Made by a program: the position numbers and the translations under genes
Assembly (NCBI GenBank): GCA_019237175.1
Contig: JAFAHP010000383.1
Coordinates: forward strand, 1-8,968
Source of the DNA: Alphaproteobacteria bacterium
GTDB taxonomy: Bacteria; Pseudomonadota; Alphaproteobacteria; ATCC43930; CGMCC-115725
Direction of reading: 5' to 3'
Length of the DNA: 8,968 nt
Notes under the pieces: generated by a model
Databases searched by the model: none
The model's input: only the letters and a program-made list of their open reading frames with translations
Told to the model about the DNA's origin: nothing
Shown: positions 1-5,948 of the stretch, piece by piece
How positions within the stretch are numbered: position 1 is the stretch's first letter
How the letters are laid out: every line of letters starts with the position of its first letter

Positions 1-42
1 TAAAGCGCCTAAGGCCGAGGCATCGACAACCTTAGCGGCCAT
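1..42 (-). CDS. PIN-domain (VapC/FitB-type) toxin, first 14 codons only
   Basis: The gene runs off the left edge and only its N-terminus is visible. An ATG at 42-40 opens a frame reading MAAKVVDASALGAL. The hydrophobic strand followed by D-A-S-A is the standard opening of PIN-domain ribonucleases, where this Asp is the first acidic metal ligand. The ATG lies inside the last codons of the antitoxin gene, so the two frames overlap by 11 nt, the usual translationally coupled order of antitoxin then toxin. The family acts by cleaving RNA, often tRNA, and is held in check by the partner antitoxin. The C-terminal three quarters, with the remaining acidic residues, lie outside the window, so intactness cannot be judged. 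Confidence 0.72.
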   Translation of the reverse strand, partial: MAAKVVDASALGAL

Positions 43-268
43 CCCGATCGTCGCGGATCATTACCGCAGCCTCCGCTCGCGTCCGAAGGCCGAGCCGCCG
101 AATCTCTGCGAGCACGTCGCGCGGCGTCAGCTGATCGGGTTGGCGCACCGCTTCTTCGATGATCGAGAGGAGCTCGCCTTGCAACGATCGGTGATTTTTC
201 GCCGCCCGCTCCTTCAACCGTACCACGAGATCGTCGGGGGCATTCTTGATCGATAGATTGACGGGCAT
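32..268 (-). CDS. VapB/FitA-type ribbon-helix-helix antitoxin
   Basis: The product is a 78-residue protein. Residues 2-40 look like an Arc/FitA-type ribbon-helix-helix: a short strand (PVNLSIKN), then two helices with R-S-L-Q between them and a helix rich in L/I/E. The tail ends in R-D-D-R-D-G-R, the R-E-D-R-D-x-R style C-terminus typical of VapB antitoxins that face a PIN toxin. The ATG at 268 is chosen because the fold begins right after it and GGAG stands about 10 nt upstream. The open frame extends further upstream only as non-protein-like sequence. The toxin start overlaps the 3' end. Family members bind the toxin and repress their own operon; a near-palindrome at 276-292 covering the ribosome binding site is a candidate operator. 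Confidence 0.85.
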   Translation of the reverse strand: MPVNLSIKNAPDDLVVRLKERAAKNHRSLQGELLSIIEEAVRQPDQLTPRDVLAEIRRLGLRTRAEAAVMIRDDRDGR

Positions 269-275
269 CCGAATC

Positions 276-292
276 GGCTCCAATTTAGAGCC
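276..292. promoter_or_regulatory. Near-palindrome over the antitoxin ribosome binding site
   Basis: GGCTC and GAGCC form a 5-bp inverted repeat with 7 nt between; counting inner pairs, 7 of 8 positions pair in a 17-nt palindrome. It lies just upstream of the antitoxin ATG and includes the GGAG Shine-Dalgarno on the minus strand. RHH antitoxins autoregulate through short palindromes in this location, so it is a candidate operator. It could equally be an RBS-masking hairpin or chance. Confidence 0.4.
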
Positions 293-350
293 AAGATATG
301 ACACGATCACCGCGGTTGTGCAATCGGATCCCCGACAGCTCGGTGTAGGG

Positions 351-386
351 TGTCGAGGCGCAAGGGCAACGCACCCTTGCGCGACA
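351..386. repeat. Long hairpin between antitoxin and amidohydrolase relic
   Basis: Nine perfect pairs join 358-366 to 374-382 around a 7-nt loop, and four more join 351-354 to 383-386, with a 3-nt bulge (355-357) on the left arm. On the minus strand it lies 6 nt beyond the stop of the decayed amidohydrolase fragment. It may be that gene's old terminator, although no T-run follows on either strand, or an intergenic palindromic element. Confidence 0.55.
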
Positions 387-390
387 GCGG

Positions 391-562
391 GCTCAGGCGC
401 GGGCGGCAGTGCGGTTGTCGCGGCGCTTGGCAGCGGTGTCGGCCTTAGCGAAATAGTCCTCGTCAAAGCCATAGAGGCGCGCACCCCCCGACGGGATCTT
501 GCCGCCGATCTCGGGGCTGATGCTGGGGTTGTGCAATACCCGCCTCGACACCTCGAGAAAGC
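391..562 (-). pseudogene. Truncated duplicate of the amidohydrolase 3' end
   Basis: This 172-nt segment aligns without gaps to 2196-2367, with 13 mismatches by hand count (about 92% identity). It covers the last 54 or so codons and the stop (393-395) of the amidohydrolase gene. The frame stays open across the fragment (for example PSISPEIGGKI and TAAKRRDNRTAARA are kept). Similarity stops abruptly at both ends, and upstream of 562 the frame soon meets a TAG. Of the 13 differences about 10 change the amino acid (T to R, R to H, L to P, D to Y, Q to K and others) and 3 are silent, as expected of a non-functional copy. There is no start codon or catalytic core. It is either a relic of a second paralogue or a small segmental duplication. 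Confidence 0.88.
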
Positions 563-799
563 AAAAACCGCGCTACGTCCGGGGGAAGACCTTGAGCGCG
601 CGTTTAATGTCGGCCTTATCGAGCAGCTTCCATTAGTCTTAGTCTTAGTTCGCCGGCACGGCGTGATCGATCAAACGCGTAATAGAGTTCGCCCTCGATC
701 TTGTGTCTCGACCGGCAACCGAGCGGGCTCGGCGGCTATAAGGGATATTCGTTATCTTCCGCGCCTGACGGAGCCGCGGGCGCGCGAGGGGATATAAAA
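563..799. other. Decayed region between amidohydrolase relic and GNAT gene
   Basis: I find no intact gene here. On the minus strand short protein-like stretches appear in different frames, HKIEGELYYAF in one and DHAVPANWKLL followed by DKADIKRALKVFP in another. They are broken by stops, including those created by a hexamer (TTAGTC-type, plus strand) repeated three times at 633-650. This suggests an old coding sequence of unknown family, not the amidohydrolase, that has decayed. The last 20 bases hold the GNAT ribosome binding site. Confidence 0.4.
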
Positions 800-1255
800 A
801 TGGACGACACCCCTGGATCACCTCAGTTGGAGATCGTCACCGGAAACTTGCCGGCTGGTTTCGAGGCACTGCGCGCAGACGCGCGCACCGAGGGCTTCAG
901 GCAAATTGAGCGGCTCGCAATCGATTGGGAAACACACACGACGCGCTTCGACCGCCAGGGCGAGGCGCTGCTCGCTGCTCGGATCGGTGGCGTGCTCGCC
1001 GGGATCGGCGGTTTGACCATCGAGCCGGTCGTGCCAGACGCTTTTCGCATGCGGCGCTTTTACGTTCGCCCGCCATTCCGGCGAAGCGGTGTCGGCCGCA
1101 AGCTGGTGGTGGCGCTGCTGGCTCAGGTGGAGCACACCGGCCAGGCAATCACCGTCAACGCCGCGGCCGGCAGCGTTCCGTTTTGGGAAGCTCTCGGTTT
1201 CAAGCGCGATACGCGCGACGGCCATACCCATATTCGACCAGGGCGGCGATCGTGA
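800..1255 (+). CDS. GNAT-family N-acetyltransferase
   Basis: The product is a 151-residue single-domain GNAT enzyme that would transfer an acetyl group from acetyl-CoA to an amine; the substrate is unknown. The acetyl-CoA pyrophosphate-binding motif A is clear at residues 83-105: a strand with FYVR followed by R94-R-S-G-V-G99, matching R-x-x-G-x-G, then a helix. Motif B appears at about 117-136, with TVNAAAGSVPFWEALGF, the usual tail in which a residue side-steps CoA and the protein ends in a short strand. The ATG at 800 is preferred over upstream codons because GAGGGG lies 9 nt before it and the domain starts there. It converges with the ATPase gene to its right; the intergenic space carries palindromic repeats. 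It has no close partner on its own strand. Confidence 0.88.
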   Translation: MDDTPGSPQLEIVTGNLPAGFEALRADARTEGFRQIERLAIDWETHTTRFDRQGEALLAARIGGVLAGIGGLTIEPVVPDAFRMRRFYVRPPFRRSGVGRKLVVALLAQVEHTGQAITVNAAAGSVPFWEALGFKRDTRDGHTHIRPGRRS

Positions 1256-1337
1256 GCCCGCTCACCCCGATCTTTTCCGGCTCAACATATCGTATTCGGA
1301 CCTCGCAAGGAGGCTGAGCAAGAATTGTGCTGCAATC

Positions 1338-1398
1338 GGTCCCGTGCGTGGGCCGAGACGCGCTTTGGCTTCACCGAAGCGCTCCTCACCATGAGGTA
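1338..1398. repeat. Degenerate palindromic intergenic repeat
   Basis: Read on the minus strand this begins CCTCATGGTGAGGAGCGC and ends in GCGCGTCTCG, the layout of the short mosaic palindromes common in alphaproteobacterial intergenic space. The CTCATGGTGAG core is itself nearly palindromic and the middle is degraded. It lies between the convergent GNAT and ATPase genes. Confidence 0.5.
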
Positions 1399-1413
1399 AG
1401 CCTATGATGGAAT

Positions 1414-2082
1414 TCAGGAAAATTTCTCATCCTGGGGTGCCTCGCGAAGCGAGGCCTCGAAGGACGCAGGGCCGTAATCCAGCCTGTTTGACGATACTTG
1501 CTCAGCCTCAAGACTCCTCGTCGGCCTCTCTTGTGGTCGGTCCAGCGTCTTCGCCAGCGTATTCAAGATGAAATCTGCGCGCTCACGAACACCGACCTTG
1601 GGCAGGATTGTCACCTGATAGCCGAGAGAAGGGTAGACGTGACGCAGCCGCTGATACTCGGCAATGCCGGCATCCAGACCATGACGCCGCTCATGATCGG
1701 TCACGTAGATTTCCGGCCAGGGCGGCGCGAGAAAAATCCGGCGGTGATAGCGGTGCGCTTGCCCGAGAGCCGTCAGTAGGGGCTCGCCGGTCAGGTGCTG
1801 CAGAGCCGCGGCGGCATCGATCAAGCCCCTGTCAAAGAAGACCCAGCCGCCGTCGCCGTCTGCCGCGTCCCGGTCGGCGAGGGCGACCGCGATAGCACGC
1901 CGCGCGAAGGCGGCTCCATCCACCCAGGGCAGCGCCAGGCCGTCGCCAACCAGCTCTTCCTTGACGATCCGCCGGCCTGGCTCTTCCACGGTGACGTAGC
2001 CGCGGCGGCCGAGCTCGGCCAGCAACGTCGACTTTCCGCCGCCCGAGCAACCGGAGATCACGACAAAAAGATCGGTGCTTAT
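1414..2082 (-). CDS. AAA_28-like P-loop ATPase, apparent ATA start
   Basis: From 2082 the frame encodes 222 residues. It has a Walker A at residues 11-19 (GCSGGGKST), the family motif EEPGRRIVKEE at about 33-43, a Walker-B-like strand VFFDRG at 81-86, and a C-terminal PWPEIYVTDHERRHG / YPSLGYQVTILPKV block at 121-165. This matches small AAA_28-type NTPases of unknown role. Homologues usually begin M-(S/T)-x(3-5) before the P-loop strand. Here the matching codon is ATA, 4 nt after GGGAGGAAG. No ATG, GTG or TTG in frame is sensible: GTG at 2061 has no ribosome binding site, and the distant ATG at 2433 would run across the amidohydrolase 3' end. The last 40 or so residues have no family character and run into a palindromic repeat. 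It may be expressed from ATA, or be a start-loss pseudogene. Confidence 0.72.
   Translation of the reverse strand: MSTDLFVVISGCSGGGKSTLLAELGRRGYVTVEEPGRRIVKEELVGDGLALPWVDGAAFARRAIAVALADRDAADGDGGWVFFDRGLIDAAAALQHLTGEPLLTALGQAHRYHRRIFLAPPWPEIYVTDHERRHGLDAGIAEYQRLRHVYPSLGYQVTILPKVGVRERADFILNTLAKTLDRPQERPTRSLEAEQVSSNRLDYGPASFEASLREAPQDEKFS
1427..1472. repeat. Palindromic repeat forming the ATPase gene 3' end
   Basis: The core is a perfect 7-bp stem, GCCTCGC at 1439-1445 with GCGAGGC at 1449-1455, and a GAA loop. Flanks read CTCATCCTGGGG on the left and CTCGAAGGACGCAGGG on the right. This is the layout of the CCTTCGAG...CTCAGGATGAG class of alphaproteobacterial intergenic repeats. It lies within the last 20 codons of the ATPase frame (ASFEASLREAP). 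Confidence 0.65.
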
Positions 2083-2197
2083 GCTTCCTCCCTCGGCGCA
2101 GAGTTCGCATTCTAACTCTACCCGGCCCCTTGGTTTGGCCCGGCGATCAATTCGCCGAAGCCATGACTTGCGTCGTACGGGCCGACCGCCGCACCGC

Positions 2198-3409
2198 TCA
2201 GGCGCGGGCGGCGGTGCGGTTGTCGCGGCGCTTGGCGGCGGTGTCGGCCTGGGCGAAATCGTCCTCGTCAAAACTATAGAGGCGCGCACCCCCCGCCAGG
2301 ATCTTGCCGCCGATCTCGGGGCTGATGCTGGGGTTGCGCAATACCCGCGTCGACACCTGGGGAAAGCTCGAGTCGAAATGCGGGAAATCGCTCGACACGC
2401 ATATATTGTCGGCACCGCCCAATAATTCGACAACCGAACCGACCTCGCGCTCGCCGCTCTCGATCGCCGAAAAGCAATTGCGCTGCCAGTATTCGAACGG
2501 TGTCAGCTTCAGATAGGGCGCGTCGGCCTGGTGGTGCTGGCGCAGGTCCCATTCGATCCGGCCCAGCAACCCGGGGACCCACCAGCTTTGCGCTTCGAGA
2601 AACGCCACTTTGAGCCGTGGATAGGATTCGAAGATGCCGCCCAACATCAGCGCGATCAGCGCCAGTTGCATCTCGGTCGAGTGGCTCGCGACATGGCGCA
2701 TAAAGCGGTTTTCTCCAAAGCGCGGCTCGATCGTCGAATAATACGAGCCGGTGCCCTCGTGAAAGCACAGCGGGATTTCGAGATCCTGCAGCATGCCATA
2801 GAGCGGGTCCCAATAGGTCGAGTGCCAATACCGGTTATTGACGATATTCGGCCGCACAAAGGCGCCGACGGCACCGTATTCCTTGACACAGCGGTAAAGC
2901 TCGCGACAGGCGAGGTTGACGTCGTGGACCGGCAGCATCGCCGCCATCTTCAGCTGGTCCGGGCTATATTGGATAAAGTCATGCAGCCAATCGTTATAGG
3001 CGCGGCAGATCGCATTCGAGAACTGCGGGTCCATGCCGTCGCGCGCGAGGAACGACAGACCGGCGGTCGGGAACAGCACGGCGATGTCGATCCCCTCCAT
3101 TTCCATGCCGATGACCTGGGCTTCGGCGTCATAACCGCGCTCGACCGCAAACATCACGTTCTTGTTGCCGCGCGCCCCGACCAACGGGCCGCGAATGCGG
3201 TTGTATTGCGAAATATTGCCGTCATTGCTGGTCGGCGTGCCGTCGAAGAACCACAACGGCCGGCGGCGCATACCGGTGGCGCCCCCGTCGACGGGTTGCA
3301 TCGCCGAGGTGATCCTGGGCTTGAATGCCGGGTCGAGATATCTGTCGAACAGATCGATCGGCTCCATAATGTGCATGACGCAATCGACAAAACGATAGCC
3401 CTCTTTCAT
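2198..3409 (-). CDS. Amidohydrolase-2-type TIM-barrel metal hydrolase
   Basis: The product has 403 residues, the usual length for Amidohydrolase_2 (ACMSD-like) proteins, which hydrolyse or decarboxylate small carboxylates through an active-site metal. The N-terminus has VDCVMHIMEP (H13, E16) where the classic branch has H-x-H; an HxxE form is common in this subgroup. Further likely ligands are H217 in CFHEGTG, H243 in ASHS, and D341 in VSSDFPHFD. Strands and helices typical of the barrel lie between. The ATG at 3409 is chosen because AAGGAA precedes it by 6 nt; a longer frame upstream adds only basic filler. It lies 78 bp downstream of the HlyIII gene and 115 bp upstream of the ATPase, all on one strand. 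A 172-bp near-copy of its 3' end lies at 391-562. The substrate is unknown. Confidence 0.87.
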   Translation of the reverse strand: MKEGYRFVDCVMHIMEPIDLFDRYLDPAFKPRITSAMQPVDGGATGMRRRPLWFFDGTPTSNDGNISQYNRIRGPLVGARGNKNVMFAVERGYDAEAQVIGMEMEGIDIAVLFPTAGLSFLARDGMDPQFSNAICRAYNDWLHDFIQYSPDQLKMAAMLPVHDVNLACRELYRCVKEYGAVGAFVRPNIVNNRYWHSTYWDPLYGMLQDLEIPLCFHEGTGSYYSTIEPRFGENRFMRHVASHSTEMQLALIALMLGGIFESYPRLKVAFLEAQSWWVPGLLGRIEWDLRQHHQADAPYLKLTPFEYWQRNCFSAIESGEREVGSVVELLGGADNICVSSDFPHFDSSFPQVSTRVLRNPSISPEIGGKILAGGARLYSFDEDDFAQADTAAKRRDNRTAARA

Positions 3410-3487
3410 TTCCGTTCCTTTCCGGGCGCGCTGACCGCGCGAATTGTGCCTGGAAACGGCGAGTGACAGCAACCCAGCAGCGCCGGT

Positions 3488-4030
3488 TCAGGTCAAAACA
3501 ATGCGGCCGAAGATCGCCGCGTAGTGGCAGGCGGTGCCGGCAAGGACGAAGATGTGCCAGATAGCGACACGATAAGGTCGCCGCCATCGAAGCAAAAACG
3601 GAACCCCGGCGGAATAAAATGCGCCGCCCATCGCGAGCAATATCGCGGTCTCGCCCGAAAGCGCCGGGCCGACGGCAAAAAGGGCGCCCCAACCGAGCCC
3701 TAGGTACCAGATCGCCGAGCGGCGGATTCCCCCGATCGGGAAATGCGTTTTAACAGCGATCCCGAGCGCCGCCACGGCCCACAGTGCCGCTGCCGACAGG
3801 TTGCCGGCCGTGCTGTCGCGCATCAGCGCAAACGGTGTCGCCGATCCCGCGATCATTGCAAAGATCGCGCTGTGATCGAGGCGGCGCAGGAATTGGCGGC
3901 GGCGTGGTTCGGTGGCGGACCGATAGAGCAGCGAACAGCCGAGCATCGCCAGCAATCCGACCGTGTAGACGCTGGCGCTGAACAGCCGTCGTCGATCGTG
4001 GTGCCCGCCGAGGGCGGCCTTGATCAGCAC
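3488..4030 (-). CDS. HlyIII/PAQR-family membrane protein (TrhA-like)
   Basis: From the GTG at 4030 the frame gives 180 residues with about six hydrophobic helices. Family signatures are LLYRSATEPRRRQFLRRLDHSAIF, then MIAGSATPFAL, and the C-terminal IWHIFVLAGTACHYAAI, whose two His are expected metal ligands. The Ser-x-x-Tyr-His motif of TrhA and PAQR proteins reads SLLYR here, so one usual His is missing. The GTG start cuts into the first membrane helix. The same frame is open upstream to a TAG near 4178, and from the ATT at 4108 (ISRGPARTADLCILAAGF) it would give 206 residues, the normal family length. The ancestral start is therefore probably near 4108 but is not ATG, GTG or TTG. The family is linked to membrane fluidity and lipid homeostasis; true haemolysis is doubtful. 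Confidence 0.82.
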   Translation of the reverse strand: MLIKAALGGHHDRRRLFSASVYTVGLLAMLGCSLLYRSATEPRRRQFLRRLDHSAIFAMIAGSATPFALMRDSTAGNLSAAALWAVAALGIAVKTHFPIGGIRRSAIWYLGLGWGALFAVGPALSGETAILLAMGGAFYSAGVPFLLRWRRPYRVAIWHIFVLAGTACHYAAIFGRIVLT

Positions 4031-4201
4031 GATAGCGCCGCAGACACCAAGGACAAAGCCGGCGGCAAGAATGCAGAGATCGGCGGTTCGCGCGGGACCG
4101 CGTGAAATGGGATAGGCCGGTCGAATCCCGCTCGGCGTTTCACCGCTGCCCGTGCGCTTTGAAAGATCCAGTCTACCGTCCTCATGCTAAAGATGCAGGC
4201 G

Positions 4202-4258
4202 GTAAACCCAGACCTCCACCTTTCCCTCCCACGCAAGCCGGGAAGGGTGAGGAAGGGG
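4202..4258. repeat. Imperfect palindromic intergenic repeat
   Basis: TTTCCCTCCC and GGGAAGGGTGAGG face each other around ACGCAAGCC, pairing with one bulge. The layout resembles the CCCTCTCCC-GCAAGC-GGGAGAGGG class of intergenic repeats in high-GC Proteobacteria. It lies downstream of the secreted-protein gene and upstream of the HlyIII gene. Confidence 0.5.
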
Positions 4259-4260
4259 AA

Positions 4261-4281
4261 GCGGCGGCGCGCTCCCGCCGC
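4261..4281 (-). terminator. Probable terminator hairpin after the secreted-protein gene
   Basis: GCGGCGG at 4261-4267 pairs perfectly with CCGCCGC at 4275-4281, around a 7-nt loop. On the minus strand it lies 11 nt past the stop at 4293 and is followed by TTCCCCTTCC, a weak pyrimidine run instead of a clean T-tract. It would separate this gene from the HlyIII gene downstream. Confidence 0.5.
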
Positions 4282-4292
4282 ACAGGAATTCG

Positions 4293-4610
4293 CTATTTGG
4301 TTGTACCAGGTTCCAGTGACCAGTAGTAACCGACGGTCGGCGCATGGGCCATCGAACTAACCCCGACCATCGGTCCGGTGTAGGTCGTGATCGGCGGCGC
4401 CTCGACAACACTGGTCTTGGGCTTACCGGCAGCGGGTTCCTCGCTGACGATCCGGCGCGAGATTTCGGATACCGCGCTGAAACTGATCGTCGACGGAGGA
4501 TCAAAGCAATTTTCGTTCTTCTTGACACGGCAAGATGCCGCACCAGCCGGTGTCGCAGCCAAGACCACGCCTGTCATGAGGGCCACGGCGGAGGTTCCCC
4601 AAATCCTCAT
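4293..4610 (-). CDS. Small secreted protein of unknown function
   Basis: The 105-residue product is unrecognised. It opens with a signal peptide: M-R-I-W, a hydrophobic core (TSAVALMTGVVLAAT) and an A-G-A site that predicts cleavage after residue 24. The mature protein of about 80 residues has two cysteines close together (C27 and C35), which could form a disulfide, then Ser/Thr/Pro-rich sequence ending in a Tyr-rich segment (TYTGP, VGYYW). No lipobox, catalytic motif or repeat is seen. The ATG at 4610 gives the cleanest signal peptide; an ATG at 4643 in the same frame would add 11 residues. It is divergent from the FAD oxidoreductase gene, with about 150 bp between, and has a hairpin after its stop. 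Confidence 0.68.
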   Translation of the reverse strand: MRIWGTSAVALMTGVVLAATPAGAASCRVKKNENCFDPPSTISFSAVSEISRRIVSEEPAAGKPKTSVVEAPPITTYTGPMVGVSSMAHAPTVGYYWSLEPGTTK

Positions 4611-4763
4611 TTCACCGTACCGCGAAGATGACTCGCGGTTCATTTTGCCCAATTGTCAACGGTGAGTCCATATTCGCTTACGTGTCAGCGTGGTCATCTA
4701 ATACTTTCGGGTGACACCACGGGGAGATACGCCGACCCATCGGATTTTGATCATGGGGATGAC

Positions 4764-5885
4764 GTGGCACTGCATGTGCTGATTTGCGGCGGCGGGGTCA
4801 TCGGTGCGTCAATCGCCTATTTTTTGACCAGCCGCGGCGTTCAAGTGACAGTGATCGAGCGGACTGCCTTGGCTTGTGCAGCTTCGGGCAGGTCGGGCGG
4901 CTTTTTGGCGCTCGATTGGTGTGACGGAAGCCCGCTAGCCGCGCTGGCACGAAGAAGTTTTGCCCTTCATGCGAAGCTGGCGGCCACGCTCGACGGCGAT
5001 TGGGGTTATCGGGCGCTGACCACCTATGGCGGCATCGCCGGTCGGCAGCAAGGGATCGACCGGCGTGGCGGCGCTTACGAGCTCTGCTGGCTGTCGCATC
5101 GGGTGATCGTGACGCAGCGCCTCGGCATGCCCGGGACCACCGCCCAAGTGCATCCGGCGCAGTTTACCCAAGCGATGATGCAAGCGGCCCAGGTGCAGGG
5201 CGCGGAGTTGCGTATCGGCCGCGTCACTGGATTTTTTCGGGATGATCGGGGCAATGCCGCGGGCGTCGTCGTTGATGGAGAGCACCTCGCGGGCGATGCC
5301 ATCGTGATCGCGATGGGGCCGTGGTCGGTTCTCGCCGCCACCTGGCTGCCTTTGCCCGCGGTCTACGCCCTCAAGGGCCACAGCCTCGTCTTCGAGACGG
5401 GGACCAACATCCCGGCGGCGGCGTTGTTTTGCGAATATCGTGAGGTCACCGGCGCGGTGCAGACACCCGAGCTGTTCCCACGCAGCGATGGCACCAGCTA
5501 TGTCTGTGCGATTTCGAGTGAGACACCGTTGCCGGTCGACCCGGCTGCAGTGGCTCCAGACCCGGGGGCGATAGAGCGGCTGGAAGCCATGTGCCGCGAT
5601 CTGTCGCCGGTATTGGCCTCCTCCAGGATCCGGGCGCGTCAGGCATGCTTTCGCCCGATCGCACGCGACGGATTGCCGCTTATCGGGCGGGTGCCGGGTG
5701 TCGGGGGAGCTTATGTCGCGACCGCGCATAGCGTATGGGGGATTCTGAACGCGCCAGCGACCGGGGAAGCGATCGCCGAACTGATCGTCGATGGAGCGGC
5801 GCACACCATCGATCTGACGTCATTCGACCCTGGTCGCCTGCCTGCGCTTGATACCCGCAGGCTGCGCCGTCCCGCTGATGCGTGA
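4764..5885 (+). CDS. FAD-dependent oxidoreductase, DAO family
   Basis: The product has 373 residues, normal for the D-amino-acid-oxidase/glycine-oxidase (DAO) fold, which oxidises amines or amino acids with FAD. The N-terminal Rossmann motif G9-G-G-V-I-G14 is followed by E32 at the end of strand 2, which binds the ribose. SGRSGGFLALDWCDG at 41-55 is typical of the branch related to fungal TDA3. The C-terminal FAD-closing motif is intact: RDGLPLIGRVPG, then HSVWGILNAPATGEAIAEL from residue 322. GTG at 4764 is chosen because the fold starts eight residues later and GGGGA lies 4 nt before it. The frame upstream to a TTG at 4653 has no family character. It lies 63 bp before the D-2-hydroxyacid dehydrogenase gene and is probably cotranscribed with it. 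Substrate not determinable. Confidence 0.88.
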   Translation: MALHVLICGGGVIGASIAYFLTSRGVQVTVIERTALACAASGRSGGFLALDWCDGSPLAALARRSFALHAKLAATLDGDWGYRALTTYGGIAGRQQGIDRRGGAYELCWLSHRVIVTQRLGMPGTTAQVHPAQFTQAMMQAAQVQGAELRIGRVTGFFRDDRGNAAGVVVDGEHLAGDAIVIAMGPWSVLAATWLPLPAVYALKGHSLVFETGTNIPAAALFCEYREVTGAVQTPELFPRSDGTSYVCAISSETPLPVDPAAVAPDPGAIERLEAMCRDLSPVLASSRIRARQACFRPIARDGLPLIGRVPGVGGAYVATAHSVWGILNAPATGEAIAELIVDGAAHTIDLTSFDPGRLPALDTRRLRRPADA

Positions 5886-5948
5886 CCAACGGCCTGCCGG
5901 CGTGGCATAGAACGTGCCGTCGAACATCCGAAAGAACGGGCAGGATCG

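Noticed and set aside
2083..2433. Extending the ATPase gene upstream to the ATG at 2433
   Set aside because: The extra 117 codons overlap the amidohydrolase 3' end in another frame and are low-complexity (T/P/R-rich); the matching frame in the duplicate at 391-562 shows the same artefact.
2531..3466. A 311-codon plus-strand open frame
   Set aside because: It is antisense to the amidohydrolase, with composition typical of a reverse-strand shadow and no motif.
4654..4682. TTGACA/TTGTCA boxes in the divergent region as promoters
   Set aside because: Neither strand has a convincing -10 hexamer at 16-18 bp, so no promoter is called.
4653..4763. Longer N-terminus for the FAD oxidoreductase from TTG 4653
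   Set aside because: The FAD-binding fold begins immediately after GTG 4764 and the extension has no family character.
4935..5804. A 289-codon minus-strand open frame
   Set aside because: It is the shadow of the FAD oxidoreductase, whose Rossmann motif and C-terminal FAD motif are intact.
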